Source of the DNA: Changshengia sp963803165
GTDB taxonomy: Bacteria > Chloroflexota > Dormibacteria > Aeolococcales > Aeolococcaceae
Direction of reading: 5' to 3'
DNA length: 64,000 bases
Assembly (NCBI GenBank): GCA_963803165.1
Contig: CAWDLK010000003.1
Coordinates: 258,308 to 322,307, forward strand
Under the pieces are notes generated by a model. That model worked only from the letters and a program-made list of their open reading frames with translations, did not search any database and was not told the DNA's origin. This document shows, piece after piece, positions 27,033-34,790 of this stretch. Position 1 is the stretch's first letter; each line of letters begins with the position of its first letter. The position numbers and the translations under genes were made by a program.

Positions 27033-27071
27033 AGGCCGGGCAGGGCGAACCTGCCCGGCCTCTCTTGTTCT
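27033..27071 (+). terminator. Rho-independent terminator after TasA-like gene 1
   Basis: AGGCCGGGCAGG (27033-27044) and CCTGCCCGGCCT (27050-27061) form a perfect 12-bp stem with a GCGAA loop, followed by TCTCTTGTTCT. Confidence 0.85.
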
Positions 27072-27140
27072 CAGGGGGGCTCCTCCGCCGCGGGCCCAAG
27101 CGCCCGTACGCCCCGATCGCGTTACACCCGCGGCCGAGCT

Positions 27141-27231
27141 CCGTGACCCGCCTGTCGCCGGTTCCGCGGCGGCTTCGTGGCACGGCCCCCCCTAGTCTGG
27201 CCAGAGCCGTCTAGTGCATTTGAACTACCTG
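27141..27231 (+). promoter_or_regulatory. TasA-like promoter-leader module, copy 2
   Basis: CCGTGACCCGCCTGTCGCC (27141), CCCCCCTAGTCT with TAGTCT at 27193-27198, and GCCGTCTAGTGCATTTGA at 27206. The first-to-third block distance is 65 bp and CTAG-to-third-block is 14 bp, exactly as in the other copies. ATG 27267 lies 61 bp after the third block. Confidence 0.65.
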
Positions 27232-27266
27232 GCTAGAACGGTCAGAAGGAGACGAGGACGAAGATC

Positions 27267-27914
27267 ATGGGAAACCGCACAAGCAAGCGATCGCTGCGGG
27301 TCGCCCTGGTCCTGGGCGCGGCCGTGGCCGGCACCGCCCTGGTCGGCTGGGGCGGGTTGGCGGCCTGGAACGCGTACACCGAGAACGCCGGCAACAGCGT
27401 CGCCGCCGGCACCCTCTCCCACTCCAACCAGAGCCTGAGCTGCGTCTCGAGCCTGGGCGCGGTGCCCACCAGCGGCCAGGGCTTCTGCGCCGCGGTGATC
27501 AGCGTCTCCGGGGTGGACCCGGTCAACTTCTCCACCACGGTGCTGCCCGTCAACATCAAGATCGACAACACGGGATCGCTGCAGAGCACCTTCACCCTGA
27601 GCATGGGGACGGCGCTGCAGGCCCCGACCGGGAGCCTCTGCCCCGACCTCACCCTCGCGGTCAAGGACAAGAACAGCAACACGGTGTGGGCGGCCACCGC
27701 CCTCAACGGCACCTTCACCGCGCCCAGCCTCTACAACAACGCCAGCACGCCCGCCTACACCTGGTCGCCGAACGGCACGGCCGGCACCGGCACGGGCGCC
27801 ACCGGTGACACCTTCACGGTGACCGTGGGCATGGGCACCCTCTTCGCGGGCAACGCCACCGACCAGGGCCAGAACTGCACCTTCGGCCTGGTCTTCACCC
27901 AGACGGCGGCCTGA
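27267..27914 (+). CDS. TasA/camelysin-like secreted protein 2 (SipW-type signal)
   Basis: This 215-residue paralogue of protein 1 has an almost identical N-terminus: 'TSKRSLRVALVLGAAVAG', then 'AAWNAYTENAGNSVAAGTLS'. The mature domain diverges but keeps the Cys positions ('LSCVSSLGAV', 'GFCAAVISVSG', 'SLCPDLTLAV', 'QNCTFGLVF') and the 'TGATGDTFTVTV' strand. ATG 27267 is preceded by AAGGAGACGAGGACGAAGATC. Near-identity of the signal region against diverged mature domains suggests duplication with selection for different surface or partner properties. Its own promoter-leader copy and terminator make it independently expressed. Confidence 0.82.
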   Translation: MGNRTSKRSLRVALVLGAAVAGTALVGWGGLAAWNAYTENAGNSVAAGTLSHSNQSLSCVSSLGAVPTSGQGFCAAVISVSGVDPVNFSTTVLPVNIKIDNTGSLQSTFTLSMGTALQAPTGSLCPDLTLAVKDKNSNTVWAATALNGTFTAPSLYNNASTPAYTWSPNGTAGTGTGATGDTFTVTVGMGTLFAGNATDQGQNCTFGLVFTQTAA

Positions 27915-27931
27915 TCCCAGGACACGATCTG

Positions 27932-27962
27932 AAGGCCGGGGCAGGGTTCCTGCCCCGGCCTT
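27932..27962 (+). terminator. Rho-independent terminator after TasA-like gene 2
   Basis: AAGGCCGGGGCAGG and CCTGCCCCGGCCTT form a perfect 14-bp stem around a GTT loop, starting 17 bp after the stop codon. The T-tract is short (TTGTG). Confidence 0.8.
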
Positions 27963-28031
27963 GTGCTGCCCGGCGGCCTCTCATCAGAAATGGCGCATAC
28001 GCGTCGAGTGGTTCACCGCTTCCACCGCATC

Positions 28032-28122
28032 CCGTTACCCGCCTGTGGCCGGTTGGGGCGGGGTTTCGTGAGATCGACCCCCCTAGGCTCATCAGAGCCG
28101 TCTAGTGCATTTGAACTACCTG
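28032..28122 (+). promoter_or_regulatory. TasA-like promoter-leader module, copy 3
   Basis: CCGTTACCCGCCTGTGGCC (28032), CCCCCCTAGGCT with TAGGCT at 28084-28089, and GCCGTCTAGTGCATTTGA at 28097, again 65 and 14 bp apart. ATG 28162 lies 65 bp after the third block. Confidence 0.65.
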
Positions 28123-28161
28123 GCTCAACCCGTCAGAGCGTACAGAAAGGACACCAAGATC

Positions 28162-28800
28162 ATGGAAACCCGCAAGAGCAAGCGATCCCTGAGGCTGGCC
28201 CTGGTCATGGGCGCGGCCGTCGCCGGCACCGCCCTGGTCGGATGGGGCGGGTTGGCCGCATGGCAGGCGTACACCCAGAACAGCGGCAACGCCTTCGCGG
28301 TGGGGACCCTCTCCCACACCAACACCGCCGGCGAGTCGGTTCTCTGCAACTCGACGACCGTCCTGGCAGACGCCCCGGTCCACTGCGCGGTCATCATCAG
28401 CGACAGTGCCCTGACATCGGACTTCCCCGGTACGAGCGGAACGGTGACCATCGCCGCCGGCGGCTCGCTGGACAGCACCTTCCAGATGTCGATGCCCGCG
28501 GCGCCGGGCCCCGCCAACAGCGGCGACGGCAATCTCTGCGGATACCTCACGCTGACGGTCACTGACAACGAGACGTCACAGGCGACTCCGTACGGGCCCA
28601 CGACCCTGAGCGACCAGATGGGGCCGACCAGCCTCCTCGCCCAGAACGGCGACGGCACCGGTGACAGCCACCCCTGGGTGCCCAACGACACCGGGACCTA
28701 CACGTTCGCAGTCGATCCCGTCACCGGCTTCGGCAGCAATGATGCGGTCCTCGGCTCCAGCTGCACCTTCGACGTCCTCTTCACCCAGGCGAGCGCGTAA
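28162..28800 (+). CDS. TasA/camelysin-like secreted protein 3 (SipW-type signal)
   Basis: 212 residues. The N-terminus 'KSKRSLRLALVMGAAVAG' and 'AAWQAYTQNSGNAFAVGTLS' repeat the SipW-type signal. The mature domain is more acidic than in proteins 1 and 2 and keeps Cys at 'SVLCNSTTV', 'PVHCAVIIS', 'NLCGYLTLTV' and 'SSCTFDVLF'. ATG 28162 is preceded by AAAGGACACCAAGATC. It is a single-gene unit with the shared promoter-leader module upstream and a GC hairpin downstream. Confidence 0.82.
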   Translation: METRKSKRSLRLALVMGAAVAGTALVGWGGLAAWQAYTQNSGNAFAVGTLSHTNTAGESVLCNSTTVLADAPVHCAVIISDSALTSDFPGTSGTVTIAAGGSLDSTFQMSMPAAPGPANSGDGNLCGYLTLTVTDNETSQATPYGPTTLSDQMGPTSLLAQNGDGTGDSHPWVPNDTGTYTFAVDPVTGFGSNDAVLGSSCTFDVLFTQASA

Positions 28801-28819
28801 CCCCCGCCATGATCTGAGG

Positions 28820-28857
28820 GGGGCCGGGCGGAGCGCCTCTTCCCGGCCCCTTCTCTC
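28820..28857 (+). terminator. Rho-independent terminator after TasA-like gene 3
   Basis: GGGGCCGGG and CCCGGCCCC pair around a 13-nt loop and are followed by TTCTCT, 20 bp after the stop codon. Confidence 0.75.
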
Positions 28858-28980
28858 CCCATCACCGTCAGCCAGGGCGAGTGCGGCGCCGCCCCTCCCC
28901 CAAGAGCGCCGCAACCGCGGGTCCCCGGCCCACCTCCCGGAGGCGGTGCCGCCCACCACCCATCTTCCCGGAGGTTCCCC

Positions 28981-29637
28981 ATGTCCATCGATCGGCAGCG
29001 TCCGGACCGCAGGAAGCTGCGCGCCGGGATGGTCTTCGTCCTGGTGCTGGCCGGCACCGCCCTGATCGGATGGGGCGGCCTGGCCGCGTGGCAGGCGGTG
29101 ACCCAGAACAACGGCACCGCGAGCACCCTCGGGGTGCACATGCAGAACGTGGCGACCGTCTCCGGAGGCGGCAGCCCGGTCACCTGCACCGACCAGACCT
29201 CGCCGGGCGCCTGCGGCGCCGTGTTCACGGCCAAGAACATCACCCCCGGCTACTCGGCCACCGTCGGCACGGTGGCGATCACCAACACCGGGACCGAGGC
29301 CTCCACCTTTCAGCTCACCCTGAAGTCGGCGACAGTGAGCGCCGAGGACCCTGAGTGGACATCGGGTGACACCACCCTCTGCTCCGATCTGCAGCTCACC
29401 GTCAAGGACGCGGAGGCCGGCGCGCCGGTCCTCTACAACGGTTCGCTGGGGGCGATGCCCCCTCAGAACCTCCTCGACAACGGTGGCAACTCCAACTGGT
29501 CGCCCAACGCCAGCAACACCTTCACGTTCAGCCTCGCGCTGGGGTCACCCGGCGTCGCGACCGACGAGGACTCCACCTGCACCGCACTCTTCACCTGGGG
29601 CCAGAACGGAGTTCTGACCAGTCCCCGACGCCCATGA
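28981..29637 (+). CDS. TasA/camelysin-like secreted protein 4 (SipW-type signal)
   Basis: 218 residues. The N-terminus differs ('RRKLRAGMVFVLVLAGTALI') but 'GWGGLAAWQAVTQNNGTAST' keeps the SipW-type pattern. Cys residues at 'PVTCTDQTSP', 'GACGAVFTAK', 'TLCSDLQLTV' and 'STCTALFTWG' match the other copies. ATG 28981 has CCGGAGG 7-8 nt upstream. It lacks the shared promoter-leader module and is separated from gene 3 by a terminator, so it must use another promoter in 28858-28980, where I see no clear box. Immediately downstream lies the signal peptidase gene. It is the most diverged member and may be the minor or base subunit. Confidence 0.8.
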   Translation: MSIDRQRPDRRKLRAGMVFVLVLAGTALIGWGGLAAWQAVTQNNGTASTLGVHMQNVATVSGGGSPVTCTDQTSPGACGAVFTAKNITPGYSATVGTVAITNTGTEASTFQLTLKSATVSAEDPEWTSGDTTLCSDLQLTVKDAEAGAPVLYNGSLGAMPPQNLLDNGGNSNWSPNASNTFTFSLALGSPGVATDEDSTCTALFTWGQNGVLTSPRRP

Positions 29638-29680
29638 GGGGGCCGGCGGACCACCCGCCACCCCCTCGGGGCTGAGGACC

Positions 29681-29720
29681 ACGACCGCCGCCGGAGACCG
29701 CCCTCCGCGGCGGTCGTTCC
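29681..29720 (+). terminator. Hairpin terminator after TasA-like gene 4
   Basis: ACGACCGCCGC (29681-29691) and GCGGCGGTCGT (29707-29717) form a perfect 11-bp stem with a 15-nt loop, followed by TCC; the T-tract is poor. A weaker hairpin precedes it at 29636-29664. Confidence 0.6.
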
Positions 29721-29856
29721 ATGACCGGCCCCGGGCAGCGAGCGCAACCGTTTCGTTGCGCCGCGTTGCACGAGCCGCCGCCCGGCGAGAACCACAATGG
29801 AGCGAGCCGGCTCGAACCGCCACCAGGAGGCGCGGGAGCAGCAGGGGAATACTTCA

Positions 29857-31062
29857 GTGGGCAACGCGAGGGTGACGCTCCCCGAGGAGCTGCACGACCT
29901 GGTCCGAGACGTCGTCGCCGACCTGGAGTCCGCGACCGGCGACCTCGGGGTGGGCGGCCCGCCGCCCCCACCGCGAGCCCCGCGACAGGAGCGACGCCGG
30001 ACCCCCCAGGCCGCCGTCCTGCGGCTCCCGAGCCCGGGCCAGCCCCCGCCCCGCTCGTCACCCGGTGCCGCGGCCGGTCTCGACCCGGGATCCCCGGCCC
30101 TCGAGCCTGCCCCCCGCAGGCGTGCCTTCCTCGCCCGCGTGGCCGTCGCGTCGACCGTCCCCCACATGCCGCTCCCGGTGCGAACCCGGCGGGTCCAGGT
30201 GGCCTGCCGGCGCGCCTCGCCGCTCGACGCCGCCCGCATGTCGCGGATGCTGCGGGTGGCGGTGCCATCGCTGCCGGTGACCTCCGCCTCCCCCATCGCG
30301 GCACCGGCGTGGCTGACCGCGGCGGCACCACCCGCCGCGGCACCGGCGCTGGACCCGCCCGCAGAGGGCGCCGCGGTGGTCCTGGCGGGCCGGATCGCGA
30401 CCGCTCCACCGGCCGACCCGGTCCCGGCGGCACCGGCGGCGCCCGTCGTCCTCCCGCCGATGGCGACGGTTGCGCTCTCGATCGCCGCGGAGGGACGCCC
30501 GCTGTGGCGATCCACCCTGGGCCACGTGACCAACCTGCTGATCGCGGCCGCACTCGGGCTGGTCGGGATCTTCTGCTGCATCGTGGTGGGCCTGGTGGTC
30601 ACCGGCCACCACCTGGAGGAGGTGGTCACCGGCAGCATGCAGCCGACCATCCCGATCGGGTCCCTGGTGGTCACCGAGCAGCTGCCGGCGGGTCAGCTCC
30701 AGGTCGGCGACATCATGGTGTTCCCCAACCCCAACGATCCCAAGCTGACCATCGTCCACCGCATCGTCTGGCTCAGCCACGACCAGAGCGGCGACGTCCT
30801 GGCGCGCACCAAGGGCGACTACAACGCCCTGCCCGACCAGTGGACGATCAAGCGGCAGGCGAGCGCCGACGCCGATCGGGTCGTCTTCATCCTGCCGGGC
30901 GCGGGAACGGCCGCCGGCTATCTCCAGACCATCGGATTCTGGGGTCTGATCGCCCTGCTGGTCGGGGTCATCGGCTACTACGGGATCCGCAAGGTGCGGC
31001 AGATCCTGACCGAGAGCGATGCCGACGCGGCCGCAGCGGGCGCCTCGGAGCCTCTCTCATGA
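29857..31062 (+). CDS. sipW: SipW-type (S26B) signal peptidase I with long N-terminal extension
   Basis: This protein is 401 residues from GTG 29857. Residues 1-225 are a Pro/Ala/Arg-rich, apparently disordered cytoplasmic extension not found in usual signal peptidases. A membrane helix ('LLIAAALGLVGIFCCIVVGL') precedes 'VVTGSMQPTIPIGSLVV' with nucleophile Ser260. 'TIVHRIVWL' carries His301, the SipW/ER-type replacement for the bacterial catalytic Lys, and a C-terminal helix ('GLIALLVGVIGYYGIRKVRQ') ends the fold. Such peptidases process TasA-type matrix proteins, four of which are encoded just upstream. GTG 29857 has AGGGG at good spacing; ATG 29797 in frame is the alternative. It is coupled to the next gene by ATGA. 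Confidence 0.88.
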   Translation: MGNARVTLPEELHDLVRDVVADLESATGDLGVGGPPPPPRAPRQERRRTPQAAVLRLPSPGQPPPRSSPGAAAGLDPGSPALEPAPRRRAFLARVAVASTVPHMPLPVRTRRVQVACRRASPLDAARMSRMLRVAVPSLPVTSASPIAAPAWLTAAAPPAAAPALDPPAEGAAVVLAGRIATAPPADPVPAAPAAPVVLPPMATVALSIAAEGRPLWRSTLGHVTNLLIAAALGLVGIFCCIVVGLVVTGHHLEEVVTGSMQPTIPIGSLVVTEQLPAGQLQVGDIMVFPNPNDPKLTIVHRIVWLSHDQSGDVLARTKGDYNALPDQWTIKRQASADADRVVFILPGAGTAAGYLQTIGFWGLIALLVGVIGYYGIRKVRQILTESDADAAAAGASEPLS

Positions 31063-32696
31063 GCTACGACACCCTCGGCATGATCCGGCGCGGCTGGCAG
31101 GAGGTGGCGGCCACGGTGGCGCCCCAGGTCTCGGGTCTGGCCGAGCTGCTCGACCACCGGCTCGCCGAGGCGACCCGTCTGGGCCGCCTGGACGAGGCCA
31201 ACCTCCTCTCCATCGTCGACGCCGCCACCCAGCTGGCCGCCAACTCGGGAGCGGTGGAGGTCGCCCCGGCCCTCAGCAAGCGGCTGCGCCGGCACGTCTA
31301 CGAGTACCTCCTCTCCCTGGACGCCGCCGCCGACGCGGGCACGAGCCGCCCGGCGGGTCAGACGGAGTCCCCGGACGGCCGCGGCATGCTGATCGGAGCC
31401 GAGGAGGTCGTCGCGCTCCGGCGAGGCCAATCCCTCGACCCGGGGGCCGCCGCCCCCGAACCCGACGGCGACCGGGTCCGGTGGTTCGATCCCAGCGCGG
31501 TCCTGTCCGCCGAGGGGGAGGGTGGGAGGCTGGCGGCACAGCCGCGGGCGCCCACGCCGCCACAGTTCAGCTTCCACATCGGCGACCCGGACGACCTCAG
31601 CTCCAACCACGGTCCCCATGAGAGCGCGGCAGCCCCCGGGGCGGGCGCAGGGGGCGGCGACTACTTCGAGGGGGAGGGCGCCCCCACCGCCGGAGGCGGC
31701 GGGGCCGGCCCACGCCGCGCCTCCTTCGCCGATCCGTCGACCTGGCCCAAGCCGGCACCTCCCGCGCTCCGCGGCGTCCGCGACCTGCCCGCCGTCGACC
31801 CCGGCCTCGGAGACGCCGCGCCCCCGACGAACGGCTCCCCGTTCGCCCTCGCGGATGGCGCCCAGTTCCAGGACGTGGGCAGCTGGCCGCCGGTCCGGCC
31901 CCTGGACGGGGTGCCCCGCGGCGGGTTCGAGGACGCGGGGCGATGGTCCTCGCGCTGGCCCGGCGCGGAAGCCCCGCCCCTCACTCTGCCGGACGGCGCC
32001 GACCCGGGCGCGGCTGCGGACCCGGGCATCGCCGAGTTCGGACCGGCCGAGCTGCAGCCCCACCCCGACCTGCGTGAGAGCTGGCGCGACGCGTCCGCGG
32101 GGTGGCTCGCCGGACCCGACACGGCCGTCGCGGGGTATGGACCCACCGAGGCGCAGCCCGCCTGGTCGGTACGGCAGCCCGAGGCGGTGGAGCTCCACCG
32201 CACCGCCCTGGCGGGGGGCTTCGGAGAGCTGCCGGCGGCGCCGCTCGTCGACGTCCCGGAGAGCGACGTCGTCGCACTCCGCGCCGCCGTCAACGAGAAG
32301 CTCCGCAAGAAGCGGTGCGACGACGCCGCCGCGGTGCTCCAGCAGGCCGCGCAGGAGCTGGGCGGGGAGGCGGTCGCCGAGCTCGCCCTCGACGCCGGCG
32401 ACCGCTGCCGAACCCTGGGCAAGCGCAACGCCGCGCTCAACTGCTACCTGGCGGCGTCCCGGGCCGACCCGGTCTACGAACCGCCGCTCGCCCGCCTCGC
32501 CGACATCTGCATCGACGATCAGGACATCGACCTGGCGGTCTCCTACCTGGAGCGCATCGCGCGCCTCACCCGGCTCCGCGGCGACACCCGCGGCGCGCTG
32601 CGGATCTACCGTAAGATCGCGACCATAGCGCCCTATCGCGACGACGTCCTGGAGATGCTGATGCGAGCCCAGGCCACGGGACGGATCGACCCATGA
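31059..32696 (+). CDS. Large disordered protein with C-terminal TPR domain
   Basis: 545 residues, starting at ATG 31059 inside the peptidase stop. Residues 1-95 are helical ('LGRLDEANLLSIVDAATQLA'). Residues about 100-395 are low-complexity Gly/Pro/Asp-rich with short aromatic motifs ('RVRWFDPSAV', 'ASFADPSTWPK', 'EAQPAWSVRQPEA'). The last 140 residues are TPR-like ('AVLQQAAQELGGEAVAELAL', 'ALNCYLAASRADPVYEPPLA', 'DIDLAVSYLERIARL'). There is no signal peptide, so it is cytoplasmic. Coupling to SipW suggests a scaffold for secretion or for the adjacent pilus machinery; the WSVR motif is shared with CpaF. No family covers the whole protein. Confidence 0.7.
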   Translation: MSYDTLGMIRRGWQEVAATVAPQVSGLAELLDHRLAEATRLGRLDEANLLSIVDAATQLAANSGAVEVAPALSKRLRRHVYEYLLSLDAAADAGTSRPAGQTESPDGRGMLIGAEEVVALRRGQSLDPGAAAPEPDGDRVRWFDPSAVLSAEGEGGRLAAQPRAPTPPQFSFHIGDPDDLSSNHGPHESAAAPGAGAGGGDYFEGEGAPTAGGGGAGPRRASFADPSTWPKPAPPALRGVRDLPAVDPGLGDAAPPTNGSPFALADGAQFQDVGSWPPVRPLDGVPRGGFEDAGRWSSRWPGAEAPPLTLPDGADPGAAADPGIAEFGPAELQPHPDLRESWRDASAGWLAGPDTAVAGYGPTEAQPAWSVRQPEAVELHRTALAGGFGELPAAPLVDVPESDVVALRAAVNEKLRKKRCDDAAAVLQQAAQELGGEAVAELALDAGDRCRTLGKRNAALNCYLAASRADPVYEPPLARLADICIDDQDIDLAVSYLERIARLTRLRGDTRGALRIYRKIATIAPYRDDVLEMLMRAQATGRIDP

Positions 32697-32732
32697 GGCC
32701 AGGCACCCGGGAGGGAGAAGGCGAACCCATTT

Positions 32733-32748
32733 GTTACCGGACAGTAAC
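32733..32748. promoter_or_regulatory. Inverted repeat GTTACCGGACAGTAAC upstream of cpaB
   Basis: GTTAC and GTAAC arms flank a 6-bp spacer in the 167-bp gap before cpaB. Each arm is a half-site of the sequence found upstream of the kinase, regulator, TasA-like and flp genes. This gap must also hold the cpaB-tadB-tadC promoter, for which I see no clear -35/-10 pair. Confidence 0.45.
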
Positions 32749-32863
32749 GCCCGAGCGGTCCGCCTCGGTCACACTCGGGCGACAGACTTCCGCCGAACCA
32801 ACCGTGTCTCGCGCCGCACCCGACCCGGGTTGATGACGGCGCGGTCCCAGCAGAGGAAAGCAA

Positions 32864-33772
32864 GTGGCGATCCCCTCCAACCGACCTCAGAATCGAATCC
32901 TCCTCGTCGGCGGCATCCTCTTTGCCCTGCTGGCGGGCGTGGTGGTCTACCTGGCCGTCTCCAAGTCGTCGCCTTCGGCCAGCTCGACCCCGACCGTCCC
33001 GGTGGTGGTGGCCTCCACCACCATCAACGCCGGCTCGCAGCTCTCGGCGGCCAATCTCATCAGCCGCCCCTACCCCGAGCAGGATGTTCCGGCTGATTCC
33101 TTCACGGCTCCCAGCCAGCTGATCGGCAAGACCATCCCGACCACCATCAGCGCCGGGACGCCGATCACCCAGCAGCTGCTCAACTCCACCAGCCCCGAGA
33201 CCGGCACGGCGGCCAACACCGCCACCCCGTTCACCATCGCCGAGGGGTACGTGGCTCTGGCGATCCCCGCCACCGGCAGCGCCGGCGGCAGCTCGGTCGA
33301 CCAGATGACGGTGGGCTACTACGTCCAGACCGGCGACCAGATCGACATCCTCGTCGAGCTGGGCGGCTCGACGACCACCAGCTACGCGGTGGACTACGCC
33401 TTCCAGGACGTCCCGGTGCTGGCAGTCGGCTACGCATCGGGGGGCACGGCGTCGCCGAGCGCCTCCCCGGCCGCCACCACCCTCCCGGTGCCCTCCTACT
33501 TCGTCGTGGAGATGCCCCGCTACGAGGCCGAGATGATGACCGCCGTCCTCTCAGGCAACTTCGCCCAGTCGAGCGGCTCGCCGGCAACGGCCGGCAACCC
33601 GCCGGTGGTCCTCAAGTACGTCCTCCGTCCCTCCGCCGACTACGGCAAGTTCACGGTCGACAATGCGGTCACCCCGCACACCGTGACCTTCACGCCCAAC
33701 ATCATCAACCTGCCCTCGGGTGACACCGAGCCGGTGACCCCGTCGCAGCTGGCGCAGGCGCTCGGCGGATGA
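32864..33772 (+). CDS. cpaB: Flp pilus assembly protein CpaB
   Basis: 302 residues. One N-terminal membrane helix ('ILLVGGILFALLAGVVVYLA', residues about 11-30) is followed by a SAF-type domain ('VPVVVASTTINAGSQLSAAN', 'QLIGKTIPTTISAGTPITQQ') and an RcpC-type beta domain ('GYVALAIPATGS', 'VQTGDQIDILVELGG'). In Tad systems CpaB/RcpC is an envelope component that contacts the secretin; here, with no secretin gene in the window, a monoderm-type role at the membrane surface is more likely. The GTG start at 32864 follows AGAGGAAAGCAA. It heads a rightward group with tadB and tadC. Confidence 0.88.
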   Translation: MAIPSNRPQNRILLVGGILFALLAGVVVYLAVSKSSPSASSTPTVPVVVASTTINAGSQLSAANLISRPYPEQDVPADSFTAPSQLIGKTIPTTISAGTPITQQLLNSTSPETGTAANTATPFTIAEGYVALAIPATGSAGGSSVDQMTVGYYVQTGDQIDILVELGGSTTTSYAVDYAFQDVPVLAVGYASGGTASPSASPAATTLPVPSYFVVEMPRYEAEMMTAVLSGNFAQSSGSPATAGNPPVVLKYVLRPSADYGKFTVDNAVTPHTVTFTPNIINLPSGDTEPVTPSQLAQALGG

Positions 33773-33809
33773 TGAGCCGAGGAGCGCCCGAGGCCTCATC
33801 CCACCCGCG

Positions 33810-34790
33810 ATGAGCGACTTCCTGCCCCTGCTCGCCGCCATCCTGGTGGCCTGCACGCTGCTCTGCTGGGTCGCCCTGATCGCCGCCCGATCCCACACCG
33901 AGGCCGACGAGGTTGCCAAGCGGCTGAGCGCCTTCATGGGCGGTCAGCGCCCGCCCCAGCCGGAGCGGGTGCGCAGCGGCAACCCGCTCCGCGACCTGCT
34001 CGACAGCTTCACCGACGCCATCAACCCGCTGATGGCACGCGGGTCCTACGCCGGCAAGCTGGCCGAGGACCTGCAGAAGGCCGGGCTGCGGATGAAGCCG
34101 TCCGAGTGGATGCTGATCGTCGCCGGCGTGGGGGTCGGGGTCGGAGGCATCTTCTGGCTGCGCTTCGGCACCTTCCTCGCCTTCATCCCGTGCCCGATCG
34201 TGATCTGGGTGGCGAGCGGCATCTTCCTCCGGCTTCGCCAGTCCCGGCGCACCCGGGCTTTCGAGGCGCAGCTGGGCGACACCATCATCCTGCTGAGCAA
34301 CGCGCTGAAGGCGGGCCTCTCCTTTGCCCAGGCGATGAGCACGGTGGCCAAGAACGCCTCCCCACCGATCTCCGAGGAGTTCGGCCGGGCCACCCGCGAA
34401 ATCGCCCTCGGCATCCCCGTCGACGACGCCCTCCAGCACATGGTGCAGCGCAACCGGTCCGAGGACTTCGACCTGATGGTCACGGCGGTGCAGATCCAGC
34501 GCGTGGTCGGCGGCAACCTGGCCGAGATCCTGGACACCATCGCCTACACCATTCGGGAGCGGGTGCGCATCCACGGTGAGATTCGCACCATCACAGCCCA
34601 GGCTCGGATGTCGGGGATGATCATCACCCTGCTGCCGGTCGGTCTCGCCCTCTTCCTCTTCTTCCTGCAGCCGAGCTACTTCGCGCCGATGGTCAAGCAG
34701 ACACTGGGCTGGGTGATGCTGGGGGCGGGAGCCTTCAGCATCCTGGTGGGCACCGCGATCATCCAGAAGATCGTCAGGATCCAGGTATGA
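33810..34790 (+). CDS. tadB: Tad pilus inner-membrane platform protein TadB
   Basis: 326 residues with a T2SSF (GspF-like) domain. A membrane helix sits at residues about 5-27, a pair at about 105-145 ('VAGVGVGVGGIFWLRFGTFL'), then the cytoplasmic F domain ('LGDTIILLSNALKAGLSFAQ', 'MVTAVQIQRVVGGNLAEILD'), and two C-terminal helices. TadB with TadC forms the membrane platform on which CpaF acts. It ends in an ATGA overlap with tadC, so the two are made in fixed ratio. Confidence 0.92.
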   Translation: MSDFLPLLAAILVACTLLCWVALIAARSHTEADEVAKRLSAFMGGQRPPQPERVRSGNPLRDLLDSFTDAINPLMARGSYAGKLAEDLQKAGLRMKPSEWMLIVAGVGVGVGGIFWLRFGTFLAFIPCPIVIWVASGIFLRLRQSRRTRAFEAQLGDTIILLSNALKAGLSFAQAMSTVAKNASPPISEEFGRATREIALGIPVDDALQHMVQRNRSEDFDLMVTAVQIQRVVGGNLAEILDTIAYTIRERVRIHGEIRTITAQARMSGMIITLLPVGLALFLFFLQPSYFAPMVKQTLGWVMLGAGAFSILVGTAIIQKIVRIQV

